Assembly: GCA_020848075.1 (NCBI GenBank)
Contig: JADLAV010000017.1
Location: 1-57,239 of the forward strand
Source of the DNA: Burkholderiales bacterium
GTDB lineage: Bacteria; Pseudomonadota; Gammaproteobacteria; Burkholderiales; SG8-39
DNA: 57,239 nucleotides
Reading direction: 5' to 3'
The number at the start of each line of letters is the position of its first letter. Positions within the stretch are counted from its first letter, which is position 1. A program made the position numbers and the translations under genes. The notes beneath the pieces were generated by a model that saw only the letters and a program-made list of their open reading frames with translations, was not told the origin of the DNA and searched no databases. Of the stretch, positions 41,136 to 49,005 are shown one piece after another.

Positions 41136-41387
41136 TCAGGGCGTGCGCTGCGCCTCGAGGGCGCCCGGCCCCACCGCGGCGGCAGCCGGTCCCGCGGCAT
41201 CCCGGGCGTCGGCAGGCTCGGCGACCGCGCCCGAGGCGAGGACCATCACCACGAGCGCGACGATCGCGCTCACCACCACGCCCTGAACGACGGCCGCCAG
41301 GACCAGCTTGCCGAAATCCAGCCACACCCGCGGCTGCCGCAGCGGGTGCGTGATCGTCTCGTTGTGCACGATTCCGTCGATCCTCAT
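41136..41387 (-). CDS. Hypothetical small single-span membrane protein
   Basis: The 83-residue product begins [20 protein letters not shown] and has one strong hydrophobic helix ([26 protein letters not shown], about residues 30-55), then an Ala/Pro-rich tail. I do not recognise the family. It is upstream and divergent from the response regulator. The start is the ATG of the conserved-looking segment; the longer frame upstream is Arg/Asp-rich and probably not translated. The coding status is uncertain. Confidence 0.45.
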   Translation of the reverse strand: MRIDGIVHNETITHPLRQPRVWLDFGKLVLAAVVQGVVVSAIVALVVMVLASGAVAEPADARDAAGPAAAAVGPGALEAQRTP

Positions 41388-41531
41388 TTGCACATCCGCC
41401 CCGAGGCCGCGCGCAGCGCGGCGTCCTTCGTCCCTTCGATCGTCATCGCGTTCTCCATCGCTCCGTCGGGTCCTGCACCCCGAAGTGCCCACTTCGATCG
41501 GTGCCGGCGCACGATGGATTCTGGCGCACCG

Positions 41532-41558
41532 CCCGGGTCGCCCGCGGGACGACCCGGG
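41532..41558. repeat. Perfect palindrome upstream of the response regulator gene
   Basis: CCCGGGTCG (41532-41540) and CGACCCGGG (41550-41558) form a 9-base stem with a 9-base loop. There is no T tract, so it is not a standard terminator. The gap 41388-41705 (318 bases) otherwise holds only this and the direct repeat at 41576-41594. Confidence 0.4.
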
Positions 41559-41575
41559 GAAGCCTAGCGATCAAA

Positions 41576-41594
41576 TCTGGCAACATTCTGGCAA
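41576..41594 (+). promoter_or_regulatory. Tandem TCTGGCAA sites, candidate response regulator binding site
   Basis: TCTGGCAA occurs at 41576-41583 and 41587-41594, 11 bases apart, the spacing used by OmpR/PhoB-type regulators on one face of DNA. A TATAGT -10-like box lies at 41643-41648 without a good -35, as in activated promoters. It lies upstream of a gene for such a regulator, suggesting autoregulation. Confidence 0.45.
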
Positions 41595-41705
41595 TTGGTC
41601 CCGGGGCGGTCCCAGTCCAGGCCCGGGCGGCGCAGCGCGCGCTATAGTCGGCCACGCGCGCCTCTCCACGCCCCTCCACGCCTCTCAACCCTTGCCAGCG
41701 CGATC

Positions 41706-42404
41706 ATGAGCCGCCGCATCGCCATCGTCGAGGACGAACCTGCGATCCGTGAGAATTATGCCGATGTCCTGCGCAGGCAGGGCTACGACGTGAAGACCCA
41801 CGCCGACCGGAGCGCAGCCACGGAGGCGTTCCGGACCCGCCTGCCGGACCTCGCCATCATCGACATCGGCCTCGGCGAGGAGATCGACGGGGGGTTCGCC
41901 CTGTGCCGCGACCTGCGAGCGATGTCGGCCACGCTGCCGATCATCTTCCTCACGGCGAGGGACAGCGATTTCGACGTGATCGCCGGGCTGCGCATGGGTG
42001 CGGACGACTACCTCACCAAGGACGTGAGCCTGCCGCATCTGCTCGCCCGCATCGCGGCGCTCTTCCGGCGCACCGACATCCTGAGCGCGCCGCCGGCGAA
42101 CGACGAAGTCCTCCGGCGCGGCGCGCTCACGCTCGACTTGAAGCGCATGGCCGCGCGCTGGAACGACGCCCCGGTCGAGCTCACGCTCACCGAGTTCTGG
42201 ATGGTGCACGCGCTCGCGCGCTACCCGGGCCACGTGAAGAACCGCGACAGCCTCATGAGTGAGGCCAACCTGGTGGTCGACGACGCCACCATCACCTCGC
42301 ACGTGAAGCGCATCCGGCGCAAGTTCCAGGCAGTGGACCCCGCGTTCGACGCGATCGATACCGTTTACGGCATGGGCTATCGCTGGAGAGAATCCGGGGC
42401 ATGA
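41706..42404 (+). CDS. OmpR-family response regulator, sortase-system (PdsR)-like
   Basis: The 232-residue protein has a receiver domain with Asp10/Glu11 (VEDEP), phospho-acceptor Asp53 (AIIDIGLG), LTAR and LTKD, and a C-terminal winged helix (LTLTEFWMVHALARYPGHVKNRDSLM...TVYGMGYRW). The form resembles the regulator of the 'proteobacterial dedicated sortase system'. Its stop overlaps the kinase start (ATGA). No sortase or LPXTG-like gene is in the window, so the target is unknown. Confidence 0.88.
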   Translation: MSRRIAIVEDEPAIRENYADVLRRQGYDVKTHADRSAATEAFRTRLPDLAIIDIGLGEEIDGGFALCRDLRAMSATLPIIFLTARDSDFDVIAGLRMGADDYLTKDVSLPHLLARIAALFRRTDILSAPPANDEVLRRGALTLDLKRMAARWNDAPVELTLTEFWMVHALARYPGHVKNRDSLMSEANLVVDDATITSHVKRIRRKFQAVDPAFDAIDTVYGMGYRWRESGA

Positions 42405-44065
42405 AACGGCGGTTCGCGCTCGGCATCCGGGCCAAGCTGTTGGCGGCCTCGAGCGTCTTTCTGCTCATCCCGTGGCTCGGCTACGCGTACATGAGCGAGC
42501 TCGAGCGGTTCCTGCGCGAGGCCCAGCAGCAGAAGCTCGCCGGGACCGCGCAGGCGGTGGCGACCGCGTTGCACGAGCGGCCCAGCCTCTTCGAGCGGCC
42601 CGGCGCCGACCTCGCCACCGCGAGCGAGGCGCGCGGGGACGACGACCTCGATCCGACCGCCCCGCCGCTTCTGCCGGCGCCGCCGCGCTACGCGGCCCGC
42701 CCCGGAAGCAATGCCGAGATCGAGCAGATCCTCGCCGGGCTCGCCCGGTCCACCGCGCGCATCTGGGTTGTCGACCGCAACTTGCGCGTGCTCGCCGTGG
42801 CGGGCGGACTGCGGCGCGCTCCCGGTGAACCCGAGCGCGACCCCTCCGCGCTCGGCAGCATCTGGTCGTTCGTCGAATCGCGCCTGCTCGCGCCGGTCTA
42901 CCACCTGGTGCTGACACAGCCGCGCGAGGACTTCGCCGAGGAACTCCCCGCGGAGGCCGTCGGGCGGTTCCGCGAAGTCCAGCGCGCGCTCACCGGCATC
43001 CCGTCCAACGGTCGCCGGTCGACCCCCGACGAGCGCGCGGTCATCGTCTCGGCGGCGCACCCGATCTGGGTCGCCCTCGAGGTGCGGGGCGCGGTCGTCG
43101 TCGAGGAGACCACGAACGCCGTGCTCGCCGAGCGCAACCGGGCGTTCGAGCGCCTGTTCAGTCTGGTGCTCGCCGTGCTGCTGGTCGGCTCGCTCGCCCT
43201 TTTCGTCTTCGCTTCGCGGCTGTCCGGGCGCATCCGCCGGCTGCGCGACGGCGCGGAGGCGGCGATCGACGCGCACGGGCGGGTGACCGGAAAGCTGCAA
43301 CCGTCGACCGCAGCGGACGAGGTGGGAGACCTCTCGCGGAGCTTTGCGGCGGCGCTCGACCGGCTCGGCGAGTACGCGGCCTACCACAAAGCGATGGGCT
43401 CGCGCCTGTCGCACGAGCTGCGGACCCCGATCGCGGTCGTGCGGACCTCGCTCGAGAACCTCGCGGAGGCTCCGCTCGCCTCGGAGTCCCGCGTGTACAT
43501 CGAGCGCGCGCGGGAAGGCATCGACCGGTTGGGCCACATCCTCGCCAGCATGTCCGAGGCCACCCGCCTCGAGCATCTCCTGCGGGAGGCGGAGCGCGAG
43601 CGCTTCGACCTCGCGCGCGTGGTGTCGGGATGCGTCGCGGGCTATCGCGGCGTGTATCCCGCGCGCCGGTTCGATCTCCGGTTGCCGGAGGGCGCCCCGA
43701 CAGTCCTCGGCGCCCCGGAGCTCGTCGCGCAGATGCTCGACAAGCTGGTCGCCAATGCCGTGGATTTCGGGCGGGCCGAGGCGCCGATCGTCATCCGGCT
43801 CGCCCGGACCGAGACCGAGACCACGCTCACGGTGGCGAACGAGGGTCCGCCGCTGCCCGACGAGATGCGCGGCCGGCTGTTCGAATCCATGGTCTCGGTG
43901 CGCCCGGCGCGCGCCGGCGGCGCGCCGCATCTCGGTCTCGGCCTCTACATCGTGCGCCTGATCGCCGAGTTCCACGGCGGCCGGGCGAGCGCGTCGAACC
44001 GGGAGGATGTCGAAGGCGTGGTGGTCAAGGTAAGCTTCCCGCCTGAACCGTTCTACGCCGACTGA
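42401..44065 (+). CDS. Membrane sensor histidine kinase, sortase-system (PdsS)-like
   Basis: A 554-residue kinase with helices at about 12-30 and 252-272 around a periplasmic sensor of 220 residues, a HAMP-like linker, the dimerisation His338 (SRLSHELRTPIAVVRTSLENL) and an ATPase domain with LVANAVDFG, ANEGPPLPDEMRGRLFESMVSVR and HLGLGLYIVRLIAEFHGG. The last segments are characteristic of the kinase of the dedicated sortase system. The periplasmic part is shorter than I would expect for that family. It forms an operon with the regulator. Confidence 0.87.
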   Translation: MKRRFALGIRAKLLAASSVFLLIPWLGYAYMSELERFLREAQQQKLAGTAQAVATALHERPSLFERPGADLATASEARGDDDLDPTAPPLLPAPPRYAARPGSNAEIEQILAGLARSTARIWVVDRNLRVLAVAGGLRRAPGEPERDPSALGSIWSFVESRLLAPVYHLVLTQPREDFAEELPAEAVGRFREVQRALTGIPSNGRRSTPDERAVIVSAAHPIWVALEVRGAVVVEETTNAVLAERNRAFERLFSLVLAVLLVGSLALFVFASRLSGRIRRLRDGAEAAIDAHGRVTGKLQPSTAADEVGDLSRSFAAALDRLGEYAAYHKAMGSRLSHELRTPIAVVRTSLENLAEAPLASESRVYIERAREGIDRLGHILASMSEATRLEHLLREAERERFDLARVVSGCVAGYRGVYPARRFDLRLPEGAPTVLGAPELVAQMLDKLVANAVDFGRAEAPIVIRLARTETETTLTVANEGPPLPDEMRGRLFESMVSVRPARAGGAPHLGLGLYIVRLIAEFHGGRASASNREDVEGVVVKVSFPPEPFYAD

Positions 44066-44072
44066 GCCGCCG

Positions 44073-44741
44073 ATGGACCGCGCCCAGGTCAAGGAGCGCC
44101 TGACCGCGCTCTACCCGCCCTTCGCCTCGCTGCCGCCCGGGCGGCTCGATGCGCTGCTCGACGAGACGCCGGTCGTCACCGTCCCGGCCGGCACCGTCAT
44201 GTTCGACGAGAAGAACCCGTGCATGGCCTTTCCGCTCCTGCTCGAGGGCACCGTGCGGGTGAGCAAGACCGCACCGAACGGGCGCGAGCTGCAGCTCTAC
44301 CGCGTGGTGCCGGGCGACGCCTGCGTGATGACGTCGAGCTGCCTGCTCGGCCACGCCCCGTACGCGGCGCGCGGCGTCACGGAATCGGACACGACGCTCG
44401 TCACGCTGCCTGCGCCGATCTTCAACCGGCTCGTCACCGAGCACGAGCCCTTCCGCGCCTACGTGTTCGGCCTCTTCGCGGAACGCATCTCCGACCTGAT
44501 GCAGCTCGTCGAGGCGGTTGCGTTCCATCGGCTCGATCAGCGCCTCGCTGCGCTGCTCCTCGGCAAGGGGAAGATCATCCGGACCACGCACCAGCAGCTC
44601 GCTGACGAGCTCGGCAGCGTGCGCGAGATCGTGAGCCGGCTCCTGCGCAGCTTCGCCGACCAGGGCCTGGTCGCGCTCTCGCGCGAGCAGATCGAGATCC
44701 TCGATCCGGGCGGCCTGCGCGCGATCGCGCATCCGGCGTGA
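44073..44741 (+). CDS. Crp/Fnr family transcriptional regulator
   Basis: The 222-residue product has an N-terminal cyclic-nucleotide-binding-type beta barrel (LLLEGTVRVSKTAPNGRELQLYRVVPGD) and a C-terminal helix-turn-helix (THQQLADELGSVREIVSRLLRSFADQGLV). It lacks the four-Cys cluster of Fnr; instead Cys residues occur in NPCMAF and DACVMTSSCLLG, which may sense redox or another ligand. It begins 7 bases after the kinase gene, so it may belong to the same operon. Confidence 0.88.
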   Translation: MDRAQVKERLTALYPPFASLPPGRLDALLDETPVVTVPAGTVMFDEKNPCMAFPLLLEGTVRVSKTAPNGRELQLYRVVPGDACVMTSSCLLGHAPYAARGVTESDTTLVTLPAPIFNRLVTEHEPFRAYVFGLFAERISDLMQLVEAVAFHRLDQRLAALLLGKGKIIRTTHQQLADELGSVREIVSRLLRSFADQGLVALSREQIEILDPGGLRAIAHPA

Positions 44742-44751
44742 GGGCGCCCGA

Positions 44752-45366
44752 ATGGCTGAGACGTTCGGCAAACCGGCGCCCAAGCAGGATCCCGCCGGGC
44801 CCGAGTTCTGGGAGAAGCGCTACCGCGAGGAGGTCACGCCGTGGGATGCCGGGCGCTCGCCACCGGAAGTGCGGACGCTCGTCGCCGGCCTCGCGCCGCG
44901 ACGGCGCGTGCTGATTCCGGGCTGCGGCAGCGCCTACGAGGCACGCGCGTTCGCCGAGGCCGGGCACGAGGTGATCGCGCTGGACTTCAGCGACGCCGCG
45001 CTCGCCGCCGCCCGCCGCGTGCTCGGCGAGTGGGCGGGCGTGCTGCACCAGGGTGATTTCTTCACGGCCGATCTCGGCGCGCCTTTCGATCTCGTCTACG
45101 AGCGCGCGTTCCTGTGCGCCCTGCCGCGGCGGCTCTGGCCGGCGTACGCTGCGCGGATCGCCGAGGTGCTCCGTCCGGGCGGCGCGCTTGCCGGTTATTT
45201 CTTCTGGAGCGAAAGCGAGCGCGGCCCGCCATTCGGGCTGCGTCCCGGCGAGCTGGAACCCCTGCTCGAAGGCGCGTTCGCCCGCGTCGCCGACGCGGCC
45301 GCGCAGGAATCCATTCCCGTATTCGCCGGCAAGGAGCGCTGGCAGGTGTGGATCCGGGCGGGGTAA
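44752..45366 (+). CDS. TPMT-family SAM-dependent methyltransferase
   Basis: The 204-residue protein has FWEKRYREEVTPWDAGRSPPEV, the SAM motif VLIPGCGSAYEARAFAEAGHEVIALDFSD and the ERAFLCALPRRLWPAYA segment of thiopurine methyltransferase-like enzymes. Bacterial members methylate thiols, selenium or tellurium compounds; the substrate here is unknown. It lies 10 bases after the Crp gene, last in the run from the response regulator. Confidence 0.88.
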   Translation: MAETFGKPAPKQDPAGPEFWEKRYREEVTPWDAGRSPPEVRTLVAGLAPRRRVLIPGCGSAYEARAFAEAGHEVIALDFSDAALAAARRVLGEWAGVLHQGDFFTADLGAPFDLVYERAFLCALPRRLWPAYAARIAEVLRPGGALAGYFFWSESERGPPFGLRPGELEPLLEGAFARVADAAAQESIPVFAGKERWQVWIRAG

Positions 45367-45436
45367 GGCCGGGCCCGCGTTCGGGCGCCTCGCGTCATCG
45401 ACCCGTGCGGCAGCGCCCGGCCGGGCGACGCACGCC

Positions 45437-45458
45437 TCCCCGCCTGCGCGGGAATGAC
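45437..45458 (-). repeat. REP-like palindrome, copy B
   Basis: Matches copy A (20891-20912) in 21 of 22 positions, in inverted orientation. It lies in the 105-base gap between convergent genes and could act as a bidirectional transcription stop. Confidence 0.6.
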
Positions 45459-45471
45459 GGCACCAGGCTTT

Positions 45472-46356
45472 TCAGGGAACGGCGGTCGAGGCGGCGCCGA
45501 TCACCAGCTCGCGCGTGCGGTTCTTCCCCGCGGTGCGGGCCTCGGCAAGGAGCTGCTCCGCGGTGGCGACCGCCTCGTCCACCGCCGCGGGGGGCTCGAG
45601 GTAGGTGACCAGCGCGAAGCCGAATCCCATCGGGTACCCGTCGTGGCGCAGGTCATGCTCCAGCCTGTCGCGCAGCATCTGCGCGACGAGGAGGGCATTG
45701 TCGCGCCCGGTCTCGGGGAGAAGCACGGCAAACACGTCCTCGTGCAATCGCGCGACGGCGTCGGTGCGCCGCACGCTCGCGCCGAGCGAGCGGCCGATGA
45801 TGCGGACCGGCCGCTCGGCGCCGGCCGCCGTGAGATGCGTCAGGCCATCGCAGTGCACGAGCACCAGCGTGAACGGCCGGCGATAGCGCTGATGCCGATC
45901 GAGCTCGATCCCGAAGCGCTCGGTGAACCCGAGCCGGTTCATGACGCTCGTCACCACGTCGGTACGGGTGGTTGCGCGGGCGCGGTCGGTCGCCGTGCGC
46001 AGGCCAGCCGCCAGCGCACCGATGACCATGAGCAGGCCGGTGTGCGCGAGCACATCGAGCTCGAACGCGAAGTTGCTCGAGTGCGGGTGGCCGATCACGA
46101 GCCCGATCACGACGGTCGCCGCGCCCGCAAGCACCGCCATTCCGAGCCCGCCGGAGAAGCCCCCGCCCCACGCAGCGATCAGCACGGGAACCGCATAGAA
46201 CGCGGTGAGGCTGGGCGAGTTTCCGGTGACTGCACATAGGGCCGCGATCGCTGCAGCCGCCACCAGGGCCACGAGGAGGGTGCGAAGCCGGCTGCGGAAC
46301 AGCGTTCCGATCGGCGGGGCGCCGCGGTCCGCCGTGCGCTCGTCAGCCTTTGCCAT
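45472..46356 (-). CDS. Membrane protein with degenerate GGDEF domain
   Basis: The 294-residue product has about four N-terminal hydrophobic helices (LVALVAAAAIAALCAVTG to LLMVIGALAAGL), then a GGDEF-type fold beginning TRTDVVTSVMNRLGFTERFGIEL. The active-site motif is LHEDVF instead of GGDEF, so it should not make cyclic di-GMP. The start is taken as ATG at 46356; a GTG at 46368 is also possible. It follows the dehydratase gene by 16 bases. Confidence 0.8.
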   Translation of the reverse strand: MAKADERTADRGAPPIGTLFRSRLRTLLVALVAAAAIAALCAVTGNSPSLTAFYAVPVLIAAWGGGFSGGLGMAVLAGAATVVIGLVIGHPHSSNFAFELDVLAHTGLLMVIGALAAGLRTATDRARATTRTDVVTSVMNRLGFTERFGIELDRHQRYRRPFTLVLVHCDGLTHLTAAGAERPVRIIGRSLGASVRRTDAVARLHEDVFAVLLPETGRDNALLVAQMLRDRLEHDLRHDGYPMGFGFALVTYLEPPAAVDEAVATAEQLLAEARTAGKNRTRELVIGAASTAVP

Positions 46357-46372
46357 TACGCCCGACACGCCG

Positions 46373-47344
46373 TCAGAGGGCCCTGCACAACGAAGCGAGA
46401 TCCACGTTGCCGCCGGAGATCAGCACGCCGACGCGCTTGCCCCGCACGTCGGCCTTGCCTTCGAACAGCCCGGCAGCGCCGAGCGCGCCGGTGGGTTCGA
46501 CGACGATCTTCATGCGCTCCCAAAGGTACAGCATCGCGTCCAACAGCTCCGGGTCGGTCACGGTAGCCATATCGTGAACGTGCCGGAGCACCAATGGGAA
46601 GGTAATTTTGCCGAGAGAATGCGTTCTGGCCCCGTCGGCGATGGTCTCGGGATTACGGCAGCTCTGGAGCGTGCCGGTCCGGAACGAGCGGGTCGCGTCG
46701 TCACCGGCGGCCGGCTCGATCCCGATCACGCGGCAGGCCGGCGCGAGGTGCGCCGCGGCCAGCGCGGATCCGGAGATCAATCCCCCGCCACCGCACGGGA
46801 CGAACAGCACGTCGAGCGGCCCGATGTCCTCGAAGAGCTCCTTCGCCGCGGTCCCCTGCCCCGCGATGACGTCGGCATGGTCGAACGGCGGGACGATCGT
46901 GAGGCCGCGCTCGGCCGCGATACTCGCCCCAAGGACCTCCCGATCCGTGACTTTTTTGTCGTAGGTGACCACCTCCGCGCCGTAGGCGCGGGTCGCGGCG
47001 AGCTTGACCGACGGCGCATCCTCGGGCATCACGACGACGGCGCGCACGCCGAGCAACCGGCCGGCAGCCGCGACGGCCTGCGCATGGTTGCCCGAGGAGA
47101 ACGCCAGCACGCCGCGCGCCCGCTCGGCCGCGCCGAGCCGCGCCAGCGCGTTGTAGGCGCCGCGGAACTTGAACGCACCCGCGCGCTGGAAGCTCTCGCA
47201 CTTGAAGAACACCTCGGCCCCCGTGCGCGCATTCACCGTGCGCGAGGTCATGACCGGCGTGCGGTGCGCGACGCCGGCGAGCCGCGCGGCGGCCGCTGCG
47301 ACATCCGCGTAGCCGACGGCGGGCTCGCCGTCCGCGGCGCTCAT
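46373..47344 (-). CDS. PLP-dependent threonine/serine dehydratase family protein
   Basis: A fold-type II PLP enzyme of 323 residues with the Lys in FQRAGAFKFRGAYNAL, the SSGNHAQAVA loop and the glycine-rich PCGGGGLISG phosphate cup. It lacks a C-terminal ACT regulatory domain, so it is of the catabolic or serine racemase-like type rather than biosynthetic IlvA. The ATG overlaps the stop of the phosphatase gene (ATGA). Confidence 0.9.
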   Translation of the reverse strand: MSAADGEPAVGYADVAAAAARLAGVAHRTPVMTSRTVNARTGAEVFFKCESFQRAGAFKFRGAYNALARLGAAERARGVLAFSSGNHAQAVAAAGRLLGVRAVVVMPEDAPSVKLAATRAYGAEVVTYDKKVTDREVLGASIAAERGLTIVPPFDHADVIAGQGTAAKELFEDIGPLDVLFVPCGGGGLISGSALAAAHLAPACRVIGIEPAAGDDATRSFRTGTLQSCRNPETIADGARTHSLGKITFPLVLRHVHDMATVTDPELLDAMLYLWERMKIVVEPTGALGAAGLFEGKADVRGKRVGVLISGGNVDLASLCRAL

Positions 47345-47979
47345 CGCGCGGACTCCCGTTCCGTCGCAAGGTGCGCGACGTCGCCCCACCGCTCGATCGC
47401 GAGCCGCCTGCCGTCGTGGCGCAGGTAATTGACCGAAGCATTCGCCAGCGTATAGGTGCGCGGCGCATCGAGCGGCAGGCCCGATGCGTACCGGAAGACG
47501 ATCCCGAGGACGCCGCCATGCACGACCACCGCGACCCGCCTGCCGCGGTGCGCCGCGGCGATGCGCTCCAGGGCTTCGACCACGCGCGCGTGAAACGCCT
47601 GCGCGCTCTCGCCGCCGGGAACGACGAACCCCGGATCACGCGCAGCAACGCGCGCATATGCCTCCGGGTGGAGCTGCTCCGCCTCGGCCCACGTCCGGCC
47701 CTCCAGAACCCCGTAGGCGCGCTCGCGCAGGCGGGCATCGATCTCGACCGCGAGCCCGAGGCGCGCGCCGATCGGCGCTGCGGTCGCCCGCGCGCGCCCG
47801 AGATCGCTCGCGTAGAGTCGGTCGGGCCGCTCGTGCGCGAGCCGTGCGGCGAGCAAGTGTGCTTGCGCAATGCCCGCTGCGGTGAGCGGGCTGTCGCACC
47901 AGCCCTGAACGCGTCCTTCCTGGTTCCACCGCGTCTCGCCGTGACGGATCAGCAGCAGCGACGTCTCGTCGGGTCTCAC
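47341..47979 (-). CDS. Histidine phosphatase (phosphoglycerate mutase-like) family protein
   Basis: The catalytic motif LLLIRHGETRWNQEGRVQGWCDSPLT, the ASDLGRARATA segment, LRERAYGVLEGRTW and the second catalytic His in VVVHGGVLGIVF place it in the small phosphatase branch (cobC/gpmB-like). The substrate is unknown. A GTG at 47979 with AGGAAG upstream gives 212 residues; longer starts up to 48084 are possible but carry no conserved sequence. Confidence 0.88.
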   Translation of the reverse strand: MRPDETSLLLIRHGETRWNQEGRVQGWCDSPLTAAGIAQAHLLAARLAHERPDRLYASDLGRARATAAPIGARLGLAVEIDARLRERAYGVLEGRTWAEAEQLHPEAYARVAARDPGFVVPGGESAQAFHARVVEALERIAAAHRGRRVAVVVHGGVLGIVFRYASGLPLDAPRTYTLANASVNYLRHDGRRLAIERWGDVAHLATERESAR

Positions 47980-48248
47980 ATCGGGTATCACTTCCTGGAA
48001 CTCGCGCGTGAGCCGGCCAGCGATCGATTCCGCCACCCGTGCATGGTTGCGAAACCGCGGACCGCGGGAAAAATGCCTGCGCACCGCGCTCGCCGCGGCG
48101 CATAATCCAGCGGCATTCTAGTGGATCGGCGCACGGCGCACCGCGGGGCAAAAACGGCATTCCATGAACAACTCCACGAATCGCACTGCGAGCCGCGCCG
48201 CGGGGTGAGCCCGGATTCCGGCCCCGGCCACCCGACTGGACCACCAAG

Positions 48249-48995
48249 ATGGCTCTCTCGCTCGACGCCACCACCGGAACGCACATCGGCGACCGCAAGG
48301 AGCAGCAGGACCGGGTCGCGATCGTCCCGAGCAAGCGCGTGAAGGGAACCGCGCTCGTCGTGCTCGCCGACGGCGCCGGCGGCTACACGGGCGGCGCGGC
48401 GGCGGCAGAACAGGTCATCCGGACAGCCACCAATCTGTTCGAGAGCTATTCGCCGCGAGACGAGACGCCCGAACAACTGCTGCGCGAGATCATCAACGAG
48501 GCGCACACGGTGATCAAGCTGAACCGGACCCTCACCGAAGAGGAGCCGCACAGCACCTTCGTCGCGATGGTGCTGCAGCCGGACGGCGCCGACTGGGGAC
48601 ACGTCGGCGACAGCCGCCTGTACCACTTCCGCGGCGCGAAGCTCATGCACCGGACGCCGGATCACTCGCTGGTCGAGCAGCTCGTTCGGGACGGGCAGAT
48701 CAAGGAAGCCGACCGGCACGCGCACCCGAACCGCAACCTGCTCCTCCAGGCGCTCGGACAGGCCGAGCAGCCCGAACCGACGTTCGGCGGGACGCGGCCG
48801 CTCGCCGACGGCGACACGTTCCTGCTGTGCTCCGACGGGCTGTGGGATTATTTCTCCAATGCCGAGCTCGGCAAGATTCTGTCGACGCTGCCGCCGCGCA
48901 AGGCCGCCGAGATGCTCATCACCGGCGCACGCGGCCGGGCAAATGGCAAGGGCGACAACCTGACGCTCGCGCTGGTGAAGCTCTCGGCGGGCTGA
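48249..48995 (+). CDS. PP2C-family serine/threonine protein phosphatase
   Basis: This 248-residue metal-dependent phosphatase has the motifs GDRKEQQDR, VLADGAGGYTGG, WGHVGDSRLYHF, CSDGLWDYF and GDNLTLALV, which include the Asp ligands of the two metals. It has no membrane segment. No partner kinase is in the window. It is divergent from the histidine phosphatase and converges on the M61 gene with a 10-base gap. Confidence 0.94.
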   Translation: MALSLDATTGTHIGDRKEQQDRVAIVPSKRVKGTALVVLADGAGGYTGGAAAAEQVIRTATNLFESYSPRDETPEQLLREIINEAHTVIKLNRTLTEEEPHSTFVAMVLQPDGADWGHVGDSRLYHFRGAKLMHRTPDHSLVEQLVRDGQIKEADRHAHPNRNLLLQALGQAEQPEPTFGGTRPLADGDTFLLCSDGLWDYFSNAELGKILSTLPPRKAAEMLITGARGRANGKGDNLTLALVKLSAG

Positions 48996-49005
48996 TCCTC
49001 CGGCG

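Noticed and set aside
41706-44065. Complete dedicated sortase system
   Set aside because: Only the regulator and kinase resemblance is present; there is no sortase, sortase substrate or marker gene in the window.
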